From: Candidatus Edwardsbacteria bacterium | GTDB lineage: Bacteria; Edwardsbacteria; AC1; EtOH8 | NCBI GenBank assembly: GCA_018821925.1 | Contig: JAHJLF010000041.1 | Coordinates: 1 to 58,201, forward strand | Direction of reading: 5' to 3' | DNA: 58,201 nt | Part shown: piece by piece, positions 50,487-58,201 of the stretch | How the letters are laid out: each line of letters starts with the position of its first letter | Position numbering within the stretch: position 1 is the stretch's first letter | The notes under the pieces: model-generated | Seen by the model: the letters and a program-made list of their open reading frames with translations, nothing else | Told to the model about the DNA's origin: nothing | Database searches by the model: none | Translations under genes and position numbers: made by a program

Positions 50487-53042
50487 ATGATCAAGGAAAC
50501 CAAGACCAGGCTGTGGATCGGGCTGGGGATATTCCTCACCGCCTTCATAGTCTACCTGAGGACCATGGCTCCCACCGCCTCTTTCTGGGACTGCGGGGAG
50601 TTCATAACCGTCTCCCAGATTTTGGGCATCCCTCACCCGCCGGGCTATCCGCTGTATGCCATCGTGGGCCGGGTGACCATCATGCTGCTGCCTTTCTTCA
50701 AGGAGATAGCCTTCCGGGTGAACCTGCTGTCGCCGTTCTTCTCGGCCCTGACCATCGCCATAGTCTATCTGCTGACCGTCAAGCTGATCGTGGTCTGGAA
50801 GGGGGAGCCCAAGGATAAGCTGGATGAGATAATAATTCACCTAGCCGGCGCTTCAGCCGCCCTGTCCCTGGCATTCTCCCCCACCTGGTGGGACAATTCC
50901 ATTGAGACCGAGGTCTACGGCATCGCCATGTTCATGATGTCCATGACGGTCTGGCTGGCCTTGCGGTGGCGGGACCAGATCGGGAAAGTGGGCAACCGCA
51001 AGATGCTGCTGCTGATCGTCTACCTCTTCGTTCTGGGCATCGCCGGGCATATGTCCACTCTGCTGGCGGCCGGGCCGATATTCCTGTTCGTTCTGCTGGT
51101 CGATTGGCGGGCCCTGGTGGACTGGAAATTTTTGGGCTGGGCGACCGGGCTGATATTTGCCGGGATCACCATAAATTATTATCTGCTGCTGAGAGCCAAC
51201 CTGGACCCGGCCCTCAACATGTGCAACCCCCGCAACTGGGATTCGCTGATGTACGTGCTGCAGCGAAAGCAGTACGAGCCTTTCAATTTCTTCACCCGGC
51301 GCGAGGATTTCATGTACCAGTTCGGCCACATGTTCCTGCGCTATTTCAGCTGGCAGTTCGCGCCAATAATCAAGCCCGGCGCTTCCGCCCTGCACAGCGC
51401 TCCGGCCCTGTGGATCGCTTCGCTGCCCGTGGTGCTGGGGGCTTACGGGGCGGTATGCCACCTGATCGAAAAGGAGGAGAAAAAATTCGGGATCACCGCG
51501 GCGGTTTTGCTGGTGGTGGGTGTTCTGGTGGCCCTGTTCACCAACAGCCCGATGGCGACCATGCTGATAGCCCTGGGGGTGGTGGCCGGTTTCTTCCATA
51601 CCTATAAACGCAAGGACAAGAGTTTTGCCATCGTTGGCCCGGCTTTCATCATCGCCAGCCTGGGGCTGGTGGTCTATCTGAACATGGCCAATCCCCAGCC
51701 CCGGGAGCGGGATTACATCTTCGCTCCGGCCTACCTGTTCTTCGCGGTCTGGATAGGGATGGGCGGCTGGCGGCTGATGCAGTACGCCAAAGAGATGCTC
51801 CGGGAAAAGTCGGCCAAATGGTCCAGGCTGGCGCCCATCGCCCTGGGAACGATATTTATTCTGATAGCGCTGTTCAATGTCAAACAGTATTATTTTGAGA
51901 AGAACCGCTCCGACAACTGGATACCCAACGATTACGGCTACAATATTCTGCAGTCGGCCCAGCCGGGGGGGATCGTGTTTACCAACGGGGATAACGACAC
52001 CTACCCGGTGTGGTTCATGCAGGAGACCAACGGAGTGCGCCAGGATGTCCGGATAGTCAACCTGTCGCTGGCCAACACCGACTGGTATCTCAAGCAGGCC
52101 ATCCGCCACGGCGTCCCGCTGGACCTCTCCGAGTACCAGATCGACCAACTGGCCGGCCGGGGCTATATCACCGAGGACCGCCAGATATTCAAATTGTCCG
52201 ACATTGCCATCAGGGTGATCATCGCCTCCAATGCCGGCAAGAAACTTTCCTTCCAGCAGGTGCTGGCCCCAGCCGACAGTTTTGCCAAACTGGTGTTCGA
52301 TAAAGATTACAAGGAGAAATATCCGGTCTACTTCGCAGTCACCGTCTCCGACGACAACCTGGCGGGTCTGCAGAAACATCTGTCGTTCGAGGGCCTGCTG
52401 TACCGGGTGACGCCCCGGGTGTCCAACAAACAGGTCAACCTGGAGCTTACCCAGAAGAACATTACCGAGGTCTACCGTTACCGGGGCATCACCGATCCTG
52501 GAGTCTTCAAGGATGACAACACCCAAAGGCTTTTAGGCAACTACGCCGTGGCCTACTGGCAGCTGGGGATGGCCATGCGGAAGCAGGCCGAGGCCGAGCG
52601 GGCCGCCAAAAAGGAGGACCGCTATCGTGAATGGATGCTGAAATCCATCGAACAATTTCAGCAGGCTTATAATATCCTGCCCAACGAACCGGCCAGCTAC
52701 AACTGGCTGGGGGTGGCCTATGCCGAACTGGGGGACTACGCCAAGGCTTCCGAATGGCTGCACAAACTAGTCGAGAAGGACCCGGCCAACCCCTATGCCA
52801 AGATGCAGATCGGCGGCGTTTTCCAGCAGGGCCGGATGTATGACTCGGCCGAATATTACTACCAGCAGACCCTTATGCAGGATCCCAACCTGGCCGAGGC
52901 CTACGGCAGGCTGTATCAGCTGTACATGGAACAGAAAAAATATGATAAAGCGGCCTCCATTTTGCAGGACTGGCTGCGCAAGAATCCCAACGATCCGGTG
53001 GCCGGAAAGATGCTGCGTGATCTGCAGCAAAAAATGCGCTGA
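50487..53042 (+). CDS. DUF2723 membrane protein with C-terminal TPR repeats
   Basis: An 851-residue inner-membrane protein. The start has MAPTASFWDCGEFITVSQILGIPHPPGYPLY near residues 27-57, the hallmark of DUF2723, a GT-C-like glycosyltransferase-fold family; the D-C-G-E acidic pair would be the catalytic or metal-binding site. About ten membrane segments run to residue 460. A soluble region with TNGDNDTYPVWF near 510 follows, then three TPR repeats (about 730-845). It probably moves a sugar from a lipid carrier to a protein or envelope molecule. AAGGAG precedes the ATG, which directly follows the cdaA stop; the stop overlaps hypA. Confidence 0.85.
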   Translation: MIKETKTRLWIGLGIFLTAFIVYLRTMAPTASFWDCGEFITVSQILGIPHPPGYPLYAIVGRVTIMLLPFFKEIAFRVNLLSPFFSALTIAIVYLLTVKLIVVWKGEPKDKLDEIIIHLAGASAALSLAFSPTWWDNSIETEVYGIAMFMMSMTVWLALRWRDQIGKVGNRKMLLLIVYLFVLGIAGHMSTLLAAGPIFLFVLLVDWRALVDWKFLGWATGLIFAGITINYYLLLRANLDPALNMCNPRNWDSLMYVLQRKQYEPFNFFTRREDFMYQFGHMFLRYFSWQFAPIIKPGASALHSAPALWIASLPVVLGAYGAVCHLIEKEEKKFGITAAVLLVVGVLVALFTNSPMATMLIALGVVAGFFHTYKRKDKSFAIVGPAFIIASLGLVVYLNMANPQPRERDYIFAPAYLFFAVWIGMGGWRLMQYAKEMLREKSAKWSRLAPIALGTIFILIALFNVKQYYFEKNRSDNWIPNDYGYNILQSAQPGGIVFTNGDNDTYPVWFMQETNGVRQDVRIVNLSLANTDWYLKQAIRHGVPLDLSEYQIDQLAGRGYITEDRQIFKLSDIAIRVIIASNAGKKLSFQQVLAPADSFAKLVFDKDYKEKYPVYFAVTVSDDNLAGLQKHLSFEGLLYRVTPRVSNKQVNLELTQKNITEVYRYRGITDPGVFKDDNTQRLLGNYAVAYWQLGMAMRKQAEAERAAKKEDRYREWMLKSIEQFQQAYNILPNEPASYNWLGVAYAELGDYAKASEWLHKLVEKDPANPYAKMQIGGVFQQGRMYDSAEYYYQQTLMQDPNLAEAYGRLYQLYMEQKKYDKAASILQDWLRKNPNDPVAGKMLRDLQQKMR

Positions 53043-53386
53043 TGCACGAACTGGCCATCACCCAGAGCCTGGTCAAGATCGCCCTGTCCAAGGCCGAAGA
53101 GGTCGGCGCCCTGCGAATAAGGAAGATCAACCTGAAGATCGGCCGCCTGACCGGATACGTGCCGGAGGCGGTGGAGATGAACTTTGAGATGATGACCCCC
53201 GGCACCAGGGCCGAGGGGGCCGAGCTGGACATCCAGTGGGTTCCCATCAGGTGCCGCTGCCGGGACTGCGGGGCCGAGTACCAATCGGACGAGCTGGATC
53301 TTACCTGCCCCAAATGCGGCATTTTAAGCGGCCAGATAATCGACGGCCGGGAGATGTTCATAGACAGCATCGAAATCGATAATTGA
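53042..53386 (+). CDS. hypA: hydrogenase nickel-insertion protein HypA
   Basis: HypA delivers nickel to [NiFe]-hydrogenase (or urease). The 114 residues start with MHELAIT, whose N-terminal histidine binds nickel, and hold a zinc site CRDCGAEYQ...CPKCG near residues 73-97. The start codon overlaps the DUF2723 stop (TGATG). hypB follows. No other hyp genes or hydrogenase are in this window. Confidence 0.93.
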   Translation: MHELAITQSLVKIALSKAEEVGALRIRKINLKIGRLTGYVPEAVEMNFEMMTPGTRAEGAELDIQWVPIRCRCRDCGAEYQSDELDLTCPKCGILSGQIIDGREMFIDSIEIDN

Positions 53387-53397
53387 ATTCACTGCAT

Positions 53398-54069
53398 ATG
53401 ACAGAGATCAAAATACTGAAAAATATCCTGGACGAGAACCGCCACCGGGCGGATGACAATCGCCAAGTGTTCAATAAGCACGGCATCCTGGCGCTTAATT
53501 TCATCGCCTCGCCCGGGGCCGGCAAGACCACCCTGCTGGAGAAGACCATCTCCGGCCTGAAAGGCAGACTGGAGTTTGCCGTGATCGAGGGAGATATAAC
53601 CGGGGATTACGATGCCCGGCGGCTGGCGGCCCTGGGCATTCCGGTGGTGCAGATAAACACCGAAGGAGGCTGTCATCTGGATGCCGGGATGGTGCACAGG
53701 GCCTTTCAGGATTTTCAGCTTGATAAGATGGATATTCTGGCGGTGGAGAACGTGGGCAACCTGGTCTGCCCGGCGGAGTTCGATCTGGGCGAAGCTTTTA
53801 AGGTGGTGGTGCTCTCAGTTCCGGAGGGCGATGACAAACCGGCCAAATACCCGCTGATCTTCTCCGAGGCCGGGGCGGTGATATTCTCCAAGATCGATCT
53901 GCTTAAAGCGGTGAACTTTGATATGGATAAGGCCCGGGCCGATGTGCGGAAGATAAACCGGGAGGCTCCCATCTTCGAACTGTCGGCCACCACCGGGCAG
54001 GGTATGGCGGAATGGATGGACTGGCTGGCCAGAAGAGCCGATGAACAGAAGAAATCCAAAACGGGATGA
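53398..54069 (+). CDS. hypB: hydrogenase nickel-incorporation GTPase HypB
   Basis: HypB is a GTPase that works with HypA in nickel delivery. The 223 residues show the P-loop SPGAGKTTLLEKT near residue 40, IEGDITGDYDARR near 66, NVGNLVCPAEFDLGE near 120, and SKIDLL near 165. No N-terminal histidine-rich stretch is present, so it lacks the nickel-storage extension. The ATG at 53398 is preferred; a frame from a TTG at 53383 overlaps the hypA stop. The ribosome site is weak. Confidence 0.93.
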   Translation: MTEIKILKNILDENRHRADDNRQVFNKHGILALNFIASPGAGKTTLLEKTISGLKGRLEFAVIEGDITGDYDARRLAALGIPVVQINTEGGCHLDAGMVHRAFQDFQLDKMDILAVENVGNLVCPAEFDLGEAFKVVVLSVPEGDDKPAKYPLIFSEAGAVIFSKIDLLKAVNFDMDKARADVRKINREAPIFELSATTGQGMAEWMDWLARRADEQKKSKTG

Positions 54070-54073
54070 GGCG

Positions 54074-55300
54074 TTGAACAGATATATCGATATTATCGGC
54101 GGCGGGCCGGCCGGGATGATGGCGGCCATCATCGCCGCCGGGAAAGGCGGCCGGGTGCGGCTCTGGGAGAAGAACGGCTCCTTGGGCCGCAAACTTTTAG
54201 CCACCGGCAACGGCCGCTGCAATTTCACCAATCAGAACATATCATTGGATAATTATCACGGCGGGGACCGTATACTGGCCGGAGGCATTCTTGACAATTT
54301 CGGATTGGAGAGCACACTGGAATTTTTCGAGGGACTGGGACTCACTTATTACGCCGACAGCCGGGGGAGATATTTCCCCCGCAGCAACGAGGCCCCATCG
54401 GTGCTGTTCTGCCTGGAACAGGAAATGGAGCGGTTGGGGGTGGAGGTCAATCTGCGGTCCGAAATAGTGGCCCTGGCCAGAACCGCTGATGGCTGGGAGG
54501 TTCGCCAAAGGGGGCATTCGCATAAATCCGATGCGGTCATCCTGGCCTGCGGCGGGGCGGCCAGTCCGCAGTTCGGTTCCACCGGGCAGGGTTACGAGAT
54601 GGCATCGAAACTGAGCCATGCCGTCGTTCCCCCGGAGCCGGCCCTGGTGCCGGTAATGCTGGCCGGGAACTGGTTTCACAAGCTCCAGGGATTGAGGATG
54701 GACCTTAGGCTGACCATCAGCCGGGACGGCAAAACCATCTTTGAGATCATCGACGAAGGGTTGTTTACCCACTACGGTCTCTCCGGGCCGCTGGCCCTGA
54801 AGGCCAGCCGAATGGTAACAGGTCCGGGACTGGAGTGCCGGATCAATTTCCTGCCTTATATCAATGAAACAGAGGTCATCACTCAACTGAAGGCCAGAAG
54901 GGAAACACTGGCTTCCCGGCTAGCCAAGGATTTTTTAATCGGACTGCTGCCGGAGAAGCTGGGGCTGACCATGATGCTCCAAAGCAGTTTGAACATCGAT
55001 TCGTCATGCCGGGAGATCTCCGAGCAGCAAATGCAGGTCTTGTTGATAAACCTCTGCCGCTGGCAGGTGAATGTCAAGGGTCTGCGACCTTTCAAGGAGG
55101 CCCAGGTCACGGCCGGCGGGGTGGACTGCCGGCAAATTTTTCCCGAAAGCCTGATGTCCAAGAAAGCGCCGGGGCTGTTCTTCTGCGGCGAGGTGCTGGA
55201 TGTGGACGGAGATACCGGGGGCTATAATCTTCAATGGTGCTGGAGCTCGGGATATGCGGCCGGCAATGTTGCGGCCGAGTATGTGATGAAGAAACAGTAA
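54074..55300 (+). CDS. YhiN/HI0933-family FAD-dependent oxidoreductase
   Basis: A flavoprotein of about 408 residues. DIIGGGPAGMMAA near residue 5 is the FAD-binding dinucleotide motif. SLGRKLLATGNGRCNFTN near 35-52 is the clear family signature, and ACGGAASPQFGSTGQGYEMA near 155 and GEVLDVDGDTGGYNLQWCWSSGYAAG near 370-395 complete it. The substrate is unknown for the family as a whole. I prefer the TTG at 54074, which follows GATGAGG and gives MNRYIDIIGGG. An ATG at 54041 would add 11 residues and overlap hypB by 29 bases. Confidence 0.85.
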   Translation: MNRYIDIIGGGPAGMMAAIIAAGKGGRVRLWEKNGSLGRKLLATGNGRCNFTNQNISLDNYHGGDRILAGGILDNFGLESTLEFFEGLGLTYYADSRGRYFPRSNEAPSVLFCLEQEMERLGVEVNLRSEIVALARTADGWEVRQRGHSHKSDAVILACGGAASPQFGSTGQGYEMASKLSHAVVPPEPALVPVMLAGNWFHKLQGLRMDLRLTISRDGKTIFEIIDEGLFTHYGLSGPLALKASRMVTGPGLECRINFLPYINETEVITQLKARRETLASRLAKDFLIGLLPEKLGLTMMLQSSLNIDSSCREISEQQMQVLLINLCRWQVNVKGLRPFKEAQVTAGGVDCRQIFPESLMSKKAPGLFFCGEVLDVDGDTGGYNLQWCWSSGYAAGNVAAEYVMKKQ

Positions 55301-55334
55301 ATCTTATTGATCTATTATTGACTCCCAAAATATC

Positions 55335-55754
55335 ATGAAATATAATGAAATCATGTCCCATCTAGGTAATAATATCTCTATTGTACCTTTCAAAAGGATC
55401 TCAGCGGAAGCCCGGCTGGGGCTGTGCCTGTTGATCATATCCATCGGGGCGCCCACTGTCCGGGCATCGGAGATCTCCCCCCGGCCCATAGAGATCGACA
55501 CCACCCTTACCCTAAAACAGATCGCCCGCCGAAATCAGGTGCCGGCGGAAAAACTGACTAAGTACTTGAATCTACCTCCGCAGCAGGAATCCATAAGACC
55601 CATGCAGGCAGACTGCAATGTTCGCCAGATAGAAAACGCCATTGTAAATATTCGCTCGCTCGGCGCCAATAAGGCCTCAAATAACTGGTACTTTGCATTG
55701 GCCAAGTTCGCCAAATGGGCCTTAAAATTAATCGCTAAGGTGTTTATAGAATAA
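55335..55754 (+). CDS. small exported or anchored protein with a LysM-like helix pair
   Basis: A 139-residue protein. A hydrophobic segment (GLCLLIISIGAP, about 29-40) precedes TVRASE, so it is either a cleaved signal or a membrane anchor with a long basic N-terminus. TLKQIARRNQVPAEKLTKYLNLP (about residues 57-79) has the look of a LysM-like or helical wall-binding motif. A second hydrophobic helix lies at the C-terminus. An ATG at 55353 is an alternative start. It overlaps the amidase gene (TAATG at 55752-55756), so a shared cell-wall role is plausible. Confidence 0.6.
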   Translation: MKYNEIMSHLGNNISIVPFKRISAEARLGLCLLIISIGAPTVRASEISPRPIEIDTTLTLKQIARRNQVPAEKLTKYLNLPPQQESIRPMQADCNVRQIENAIVNIRSLGANKASNNWYFALAKFAKWALKLIAKVFIE

Positions 55755-57538
55755 TGAAAAAAATCAGCCTTATCCTTATCCTGCTTATCGCTGCGGGGTC
55801 GGCCCAATCGGCTCCCAAAATAGACTTGGTCTATCCCCCGGAGGGGGCCGATATCGGGCCGGTATCCTGGTCGTTCATCCTGGGTTCGGTCACACCCGGC
55901 AGCCAGCTGTCGGTCAACGGCCGCAAGGTGGATGTCTACAAGACAGGGGCCTTTCTGGCTTATATTCCGTTTGACTCCGGAGAGTTCATCATCCAATTGT
56001 CAGCTTTGGATGCCTCCGGCATCGCCACCCTGGATCGCAAAGTGAATGTGGCTCAGCGCAAAAGGACCATCAGGCCGGACAGCCTGTGCATCCTGCACGG
56101 CTCGATCAACCCCAATTACAATTTGAGCTTGCCTGTTGGCGAACGCCTATATGTCTCCTTCCAGGGGACGCCCGGCTGCAAGGCCAGTTTTTCGGTGGGC
56201 CGGAGTCTTGGATTTCCCATGCAAGAGCAGAATGCCGCCACCGAGGCCGATGACAAGATATTGGCTTTTTCCGATTCCTCCACGGCCGACACCTCAGTGG
56301 TGCCCGGCATCTACGGAGGATCCTGTCTTATACAAGGCAGCGAGGGATGGGAAAGCCAGCGAATATACTTCTATCTGGTTGATCTATTGGGAAATGCCGT
56401 GATTGATTCCACCGGTCCCATCATCAGCAATTGGGATGATACCCGCCAGGTCTTTGCCAAAGTGAAAGATTCCATTGCGGTGCTCAAGACTGCCCCGGGC
56501 CTGGGATATGAGATGTTCATGCCCAGGGGAATGATCCTGCAGATCAACGGAATTCACGACCAATATTACCGGCTGAAACTTACCGAGACCAAGGAGGCCT
56601 GGGTTAAAAAAAGCTCAGTTGAGTTTTTCCCGGCAGGGAAAATATTTCGAACCGCCAAGCTGGCTTTGGTCAAGACGGCCAAGGCCGCCCGCGGTAGTCA
56701 ACTGAGCATCTCGCTGTCACGGCCTTCGGTCTATCAGGTCTTTCCTGGATCCGACGGGCGCAGCCTGAAGATCTTGCTCTATGACGTCCAGGCTGACATG
56801 GACTGGGTGCGTTACGATCCGGCCGATGGTTTTGTGAACGATATCCGCTGGAGACAGGTTGACAGCCGCACCGTGGAATTGGAAATGTCTCTCAACAACA
56901 AATTATGGGGTTACAGCGCGGCATACCAGAAGAACACCTTGGTGTTGTCGCTCACGGCTCCGCCAGCCATCAATAAAAAGAATCCTTTCAAAGGGCTGAA
57001 AATTGCCCTGGATCCCGGGCATTCCCCGGACAATGGCGCGGTAGGGCCCTTGCGGACCCTGGAGAAGGATATCAACTGGCAGATCACCCAGCGGCTGGGC
57101 CGGATGCTGAAAAAGGAGGGAGCCTCGGTTCTCTACACCCGGGAGAATGGCGAGGGGGCCAGCATCTACCAGCGGCCCAGCCGGGCGGCGGGCTGGAAGG
57201 CCGATCTTTTAGTCAGCATTCACAACAACGCCTCGCCGGACGGGGCCAACCCGCTGCTTAACAGCGGGTATTCCACCTATTATTACCAGCCCTATAGTCG
57301 GGGGCTGGCCGAGACGGTCCACCGCCAGTTCCAGAAAAATCTGCCGCTTAACGATCATGGCCTTTTCTACGGCAACCTGGTGCTGTGCCGGGCCACCGAG
57401 TTTCCCTCCATCCTGGTGGAGCCGGCCTTCATCATCGTGCCCCGCGAGGAGGCTTTGCTGCTGGACGGGGCTTTCCAGGAGAAGATCGCCAAGGCGGTAT
57501 ATACGGGGATAAAGGAATTTTTACTAAACACGAAGTGA
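55754..57538 (+). CDS. secreted N-acetylmuramoyl-L-alanine amidase (Amidase_3)
   Basis: A 594-residue exported enzyme that cuts the amide between MurNAc and the peptide of peptidoglycan. The signal peptide (MKKISLILILLIAAGSAQS) is followed by a roughly 390-residue beta-rich region, including an SH3-like stretch near 245-290. The Amidase_3 domain is at about 415-590. The zinc ligands are H423 in DPGHS, E437 in LEKD and H490 in SIHNN, with the catalytic E556 in LVEPAF. It is translationally coupled to the small gene before it and is the last gene before an AT-rich stretch. Confidence 0.92.
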   Translation: MKKISLILILLIAAGSAQSAPKIDLVYPPEGADIGPVSWSFILGSVTPGSQLSVNGRKVDVYKTGAFLAYIPFDSGEFIIQLSALDASGIATLDRKVNVAQRKRTIRPDSLCILHGSINPNYNLSLPVGERLYVSFQGTPGCKASFSVGRSLGFPMQEQNAATEADDKILAFSDSSTADTSVVPGIYGGSCLIQGSEGWESQRIYFYLVDLLGNAVIDSTGPIISNWDDTRQVFAKVKDSIAVLKTAPGLGYEMFMPRGMILQINGIHDQYYRLKLTETKEAWVKKSSVEFFPAGKIFRTAKLALVKTAKAARGSQLSISLSRPSVYQVFPGSDGRSLKILLYDVQADMDWVRYDPADGFVNDIRWRQVDSRTVELEMSLNNKLWGYSAAYQKNTLVLSLTAPPAINKKNPFKGLKIALDPGHSPDNGAVGPLRTLEKDINWQITQRLGRMLKKEGASVLYTRENGEGASIYQRPSRAAGWKADLLVSIHNNASPDGANPLLNSGYSTYYYQPYSRGLAETVHRQFQKNLPLNDHGLFYGNLVLCRATEFPSILVEPAFIIVPREEALLLDGAFQEKIAKAVYTGIKEFLLNTK

Positions 57539-57582
57539 TTCTGATTAAGTGGTTTAAACTTAATATTTAATTTGGTTTTAAA

Positions 57583-58201
57583 ATGGAAACAACTAAAATA
57601 TCTGTATTGGGCGAAGAAGTAAAAATAACGGATCAGCAGTTCGCTGTGCTTGAATATATCTATAAAGGCACTTTTGATGATAGTGAAAACAATGTGATTG
57701 ATATTTTATTTAGAGTTGGTGCAAGAAAACTAAGGAAAATATTCGAAGATGATGCTCCCGCTATTGATGCCCTTGAAAATATACATTTGATTGAAAAACG
57801 AATAATCGAAAACGATGAATATTATTATTTGACTCCCAAGGGATTATATCTATGCATCTTCCCAAGGTCAGATTTTGAGTTAGTTAAAGTATATTGCGAA
57901 ATCATAAAAATGTGGTTTAATGAAAACCCAGACATTGATATTATTAAATCAGATAATATCGAAAAGGGTTTTACTGAACGACCTCAACCAAGAAAGCTTG
58001 ATGGACAACCATTATTGCCCCCTCTTAAGACAAAACGTCTTTGGCCTCTTGTCAAATTTTTAAAACTTTATAATACCATAAAAGTCAGTTCTTGTGATGG
58101 CAATAATTGGTATTGCTCTATCCCTGAAGATATTGAAGATTTGGATAAAAAAGATATAAATAGTTACTTGTTAGATAGATATAAAAAAGAAGAGGATGAT
58201 A
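57583..58201 (+). CDS. unknown AT-rich gene, truncated by the window end
   Basis: From ATG 57583 an open frame of at least 206 codons continues without a stop to base 58201, so the 3' end is outside. I do not recognise the family. The first 100 residues (VLGEEVKITDQQFAVLEYIYKG... and ALENIHLIEKRIIENDEYYYLTPKG) have the helix-turn-helix and wing layout of a winged-helix domain, so it could be a regulator or DNA-binding module. Later residues are rich in Lys, Asp and Pro. Base composition is much lower in GC than the amidase before it, similar to the other accessory genes. No clear ribosome site. Confidence 0.55.
   Translation, partial: METTKISVLGEEVKITDQQFAVLEYIYKGTFDDSENNVIDILFRVGARKLRKIFEDDAPAIDALENIHLIEKRIIENDEYYYLTPKGLYLCIFPRSDFELVKVYCEIIKMWFNENPDIDIIKSDNIEKGFTERPQPRKLDGQPLLPPLKTKRLWPLVKFLKLYNTIKVSSCDGNNWYCSIPEDIEDLDKKDINSYLLDRYKKEEDD

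Noticed and set aside
50853-52526. 557-codon open frame on the minus strand
   Set aside because: It is the antisense shadow of the DUF2723 gene, with low-complexity Gln/Gly/Pro composition and no recognisable domain.

Overview
The window is a 58.2 kb stretch of a bacterial chromosome. All 50 intact or window-truncated protein genes that I can support, and both gene remnants, read on the + strand. The bulk is GC-rich. Five secreted proteins end in the roughly 85-residue C-terminal domain typical of type IX secretion (T9SS) cargo: proline/asparagine-rich start, then Val-Tyr-Asn...Gly-Gln, ending in ...Met-Val-Val-x-Arg. Together with a probable outer-membrane beta-barrel this suggests a Gram-negative-type anaerobe of the FCB superphylum or a neighbouring uncultivated phylum (Edwardsbacteria, TA06 or WOR-3 type). 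That placement is inference. No rRNA, tRNA or CRISPR array was seen.

Region 1 (1-4.0 kb): an orphan response regulator, a lysine exporter split into two overlapping genes, pyrimidine-nucleoside phosphorylase and a YdfG-like dehydrogenase. Region 2 (4.0-10 kb): a tungsten/molybdenum module. A consensus promoter, an RNA element resembling the Moco/Tuco riboswitch and two tandem terminators precede tupABC, moeA and mobB. An AT-rich gene with a zinc ribbon and a deoxyribosyltransferase/TIR-like domain is inserted in the module. Region 3 (10-13.5 kb): FecR-like lipoprotein, rho, and an rpmE with a long Lys/Ala/Glu tail, followed by a gene graveyard: a frameshifted small gene, a DUF4145 gene and a 19-codon stub of a methylmalonyl-CoA mutase cobalamin subunit.

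Region 4 (13.5-27.6 kb): a secreted M14 carboxypeptidase, thiC, an EreA/ChaN-like gene directly before an exonuclease-DinG helicase, and two large secreted propeller proteins (YVTN and Kelch). Region 5 (27.6-36.8 kb): a cyclic-2,3-diphosphoglycerate-synthetase-like GTPase with carbamate kinase, an AT-rich methyltransferase, korDABC, ndk and acetate kinase, a set suited to ferredoxin-linked fermentation. Region 6 (36.8-41.1 kb): a beta-barrel protein, YceD, an AmrS-type radical SAM enzyme, DUF4321 and an AT-rich unknown gene.

Region 7 (41.2-57.5 kb): a housekeeping run tilS-hpt-ftsH-folE, folP-cdaA, DUF2723-hypA-hypB, a flavoprotein and a cell-wall amidase. Two paralogous T9SS cargo genes with matching leaders sit between folE and folP. 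A truncated AT-rich gene runs off the right end.

Several families of short palindromic repeats lie between genes. The most striking are three hairpins at 33978-34080 that keep pairing while the stem sequence changes, and a repeat that supplies the stop codon of folP. All names are from motif recognition by eye; no database search was run.
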